Source: Actinomycetota bacterium
GTDB taxonomy: Bacteria > Actinomycetota > Actinomycetes > S36-B12 > CAIYMF01
Direction of reading: 5' to 3'
NCBI GenBank assembly: GCA_026393115.1
Contig: JAPLAU010000012.1
Coordinates: forward strand, 62,001 to 126,000
DNA: 64,000 bases
This document shows positions 63,980 to 64,000 of the stretch, in pieces; within the stretch, counting starts at the first letter, position 1, and each line of letters opens with the position of its first letter. Under the pieces are notes generated by a model. The model ran no database searches, was not told the DNA's origin, and saw nothing but the letters and a program-made list of their open reading frames with translations. Position numbers and translations under genes: made by a program.

Positions 63980-64000
63980 TGCTGACCGGTGATTTACCCC

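Overview
The window is a stretch of GC-rich chromosome from an actinobacterium (Actinomycetota). The evidence is gene order. The left part reads trmD-rplS-lepB-rnhB-yraN-comM-dprA-xerC-whiG-(M23)-rpsB-tsf-pyrH-frr-cdsA-rlmN, and the right part reads dxr-rseP-ispG-GNAT-(fasciclin/sigK/rskA)-proS. This is the order seen, with rearrangements, in Mycobacterium (Rv2906c down to Rv2845c) and Streptomyces. A WhiG-type sigma factor, a SigK/RskA pair, a probable F420-dependent oxidoreductase, many GTG starts and ATGA/GTGA overlaps fit this. The genus cannot be named from the sequence. No tRNA, rRNA, CRISPR array, insertion sequence or prophage was seen.

Layout. (1) 1-4438: 3' end of trmD, rplS with a structured leader, lepB, rnhB, then an arsenic island (three-Cys arsenate reductase and aquaglyceroporin, divergent from an ArsR-arsenate reductase fusion, with a palindromic operator between). 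(2) 4570-15818: DNA uptake/recombination genes (yraN, comM, dprA, xerC), whiG, a degenerate M23 peptidase, and the translation/lipid block rpsB-tsf-pyrH-frr-cdsA-rlmN. (3) 15821-53819: about 38 kb of accessory catabolism between rlmN and dxr. It holds propionyl-CoA synthetase; a frameshifted secreted repeat protein; a glutarate module (gcdH, class III CoA-transferase, GntR regulator with a palindrome on its promoter); an Lrp-omega-aminotransferase-FMN protein-FAD amine oxidase operon; a reductive pyrimidine degradation operon with its own ABC importer; a MocR regulator; a polyamine operon (aminobutyraldehyde dehydrogenase, PotD/A/B/C, FAD oxidase); two secreted peptidoglycan-binding lysozyme-like proteins behind a perfect CRP/GlxR-type site; agmatinase; an APC permease; a saccharopine-dehydrogenase-like protein; a secreted sulfatase with the same peptidoglycan-binding domain; and GabT. 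(4) 53849-64000: dxr, rseP, an inserted glycosyltransferase, ispG, GNAT, then fasciclin/SigK/RskA on the minus strand, proS and a HAD hydrolase.

How the parts work together. The accessory block looks like an island for scavenging organic nitrogen. Pyrimidine-type rings are imported, opened by dihydropyrimidinase and beta-ureidopropionase, transaminated and taken to acetyl-/propionyl-CoA by MmsA. Agmatine and putrescine are imported or produced, oxidised, and passed through aminobutyraldehyde dehydrogenase and GabT. C5 products could exit through glutarate-CoA transferase and GcdH. Propionate would be activated by PrpE. The secreted proteins (two lysozyme-like enzymes, the sulfatase, the fasciclin protein) point to cell-wall remodelling and polymer use.

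Quality notes. Two genes (the repeat protein at 17704-19465 and potD) each carry a single-base frameshift, one of them in a C7 run, so assembly or sequencing error is a real possibility. Several short tandem repeats occupy intergenic regions: 30-, 22-, 12- and 8-bp units, two of them G-quadruplex-like.
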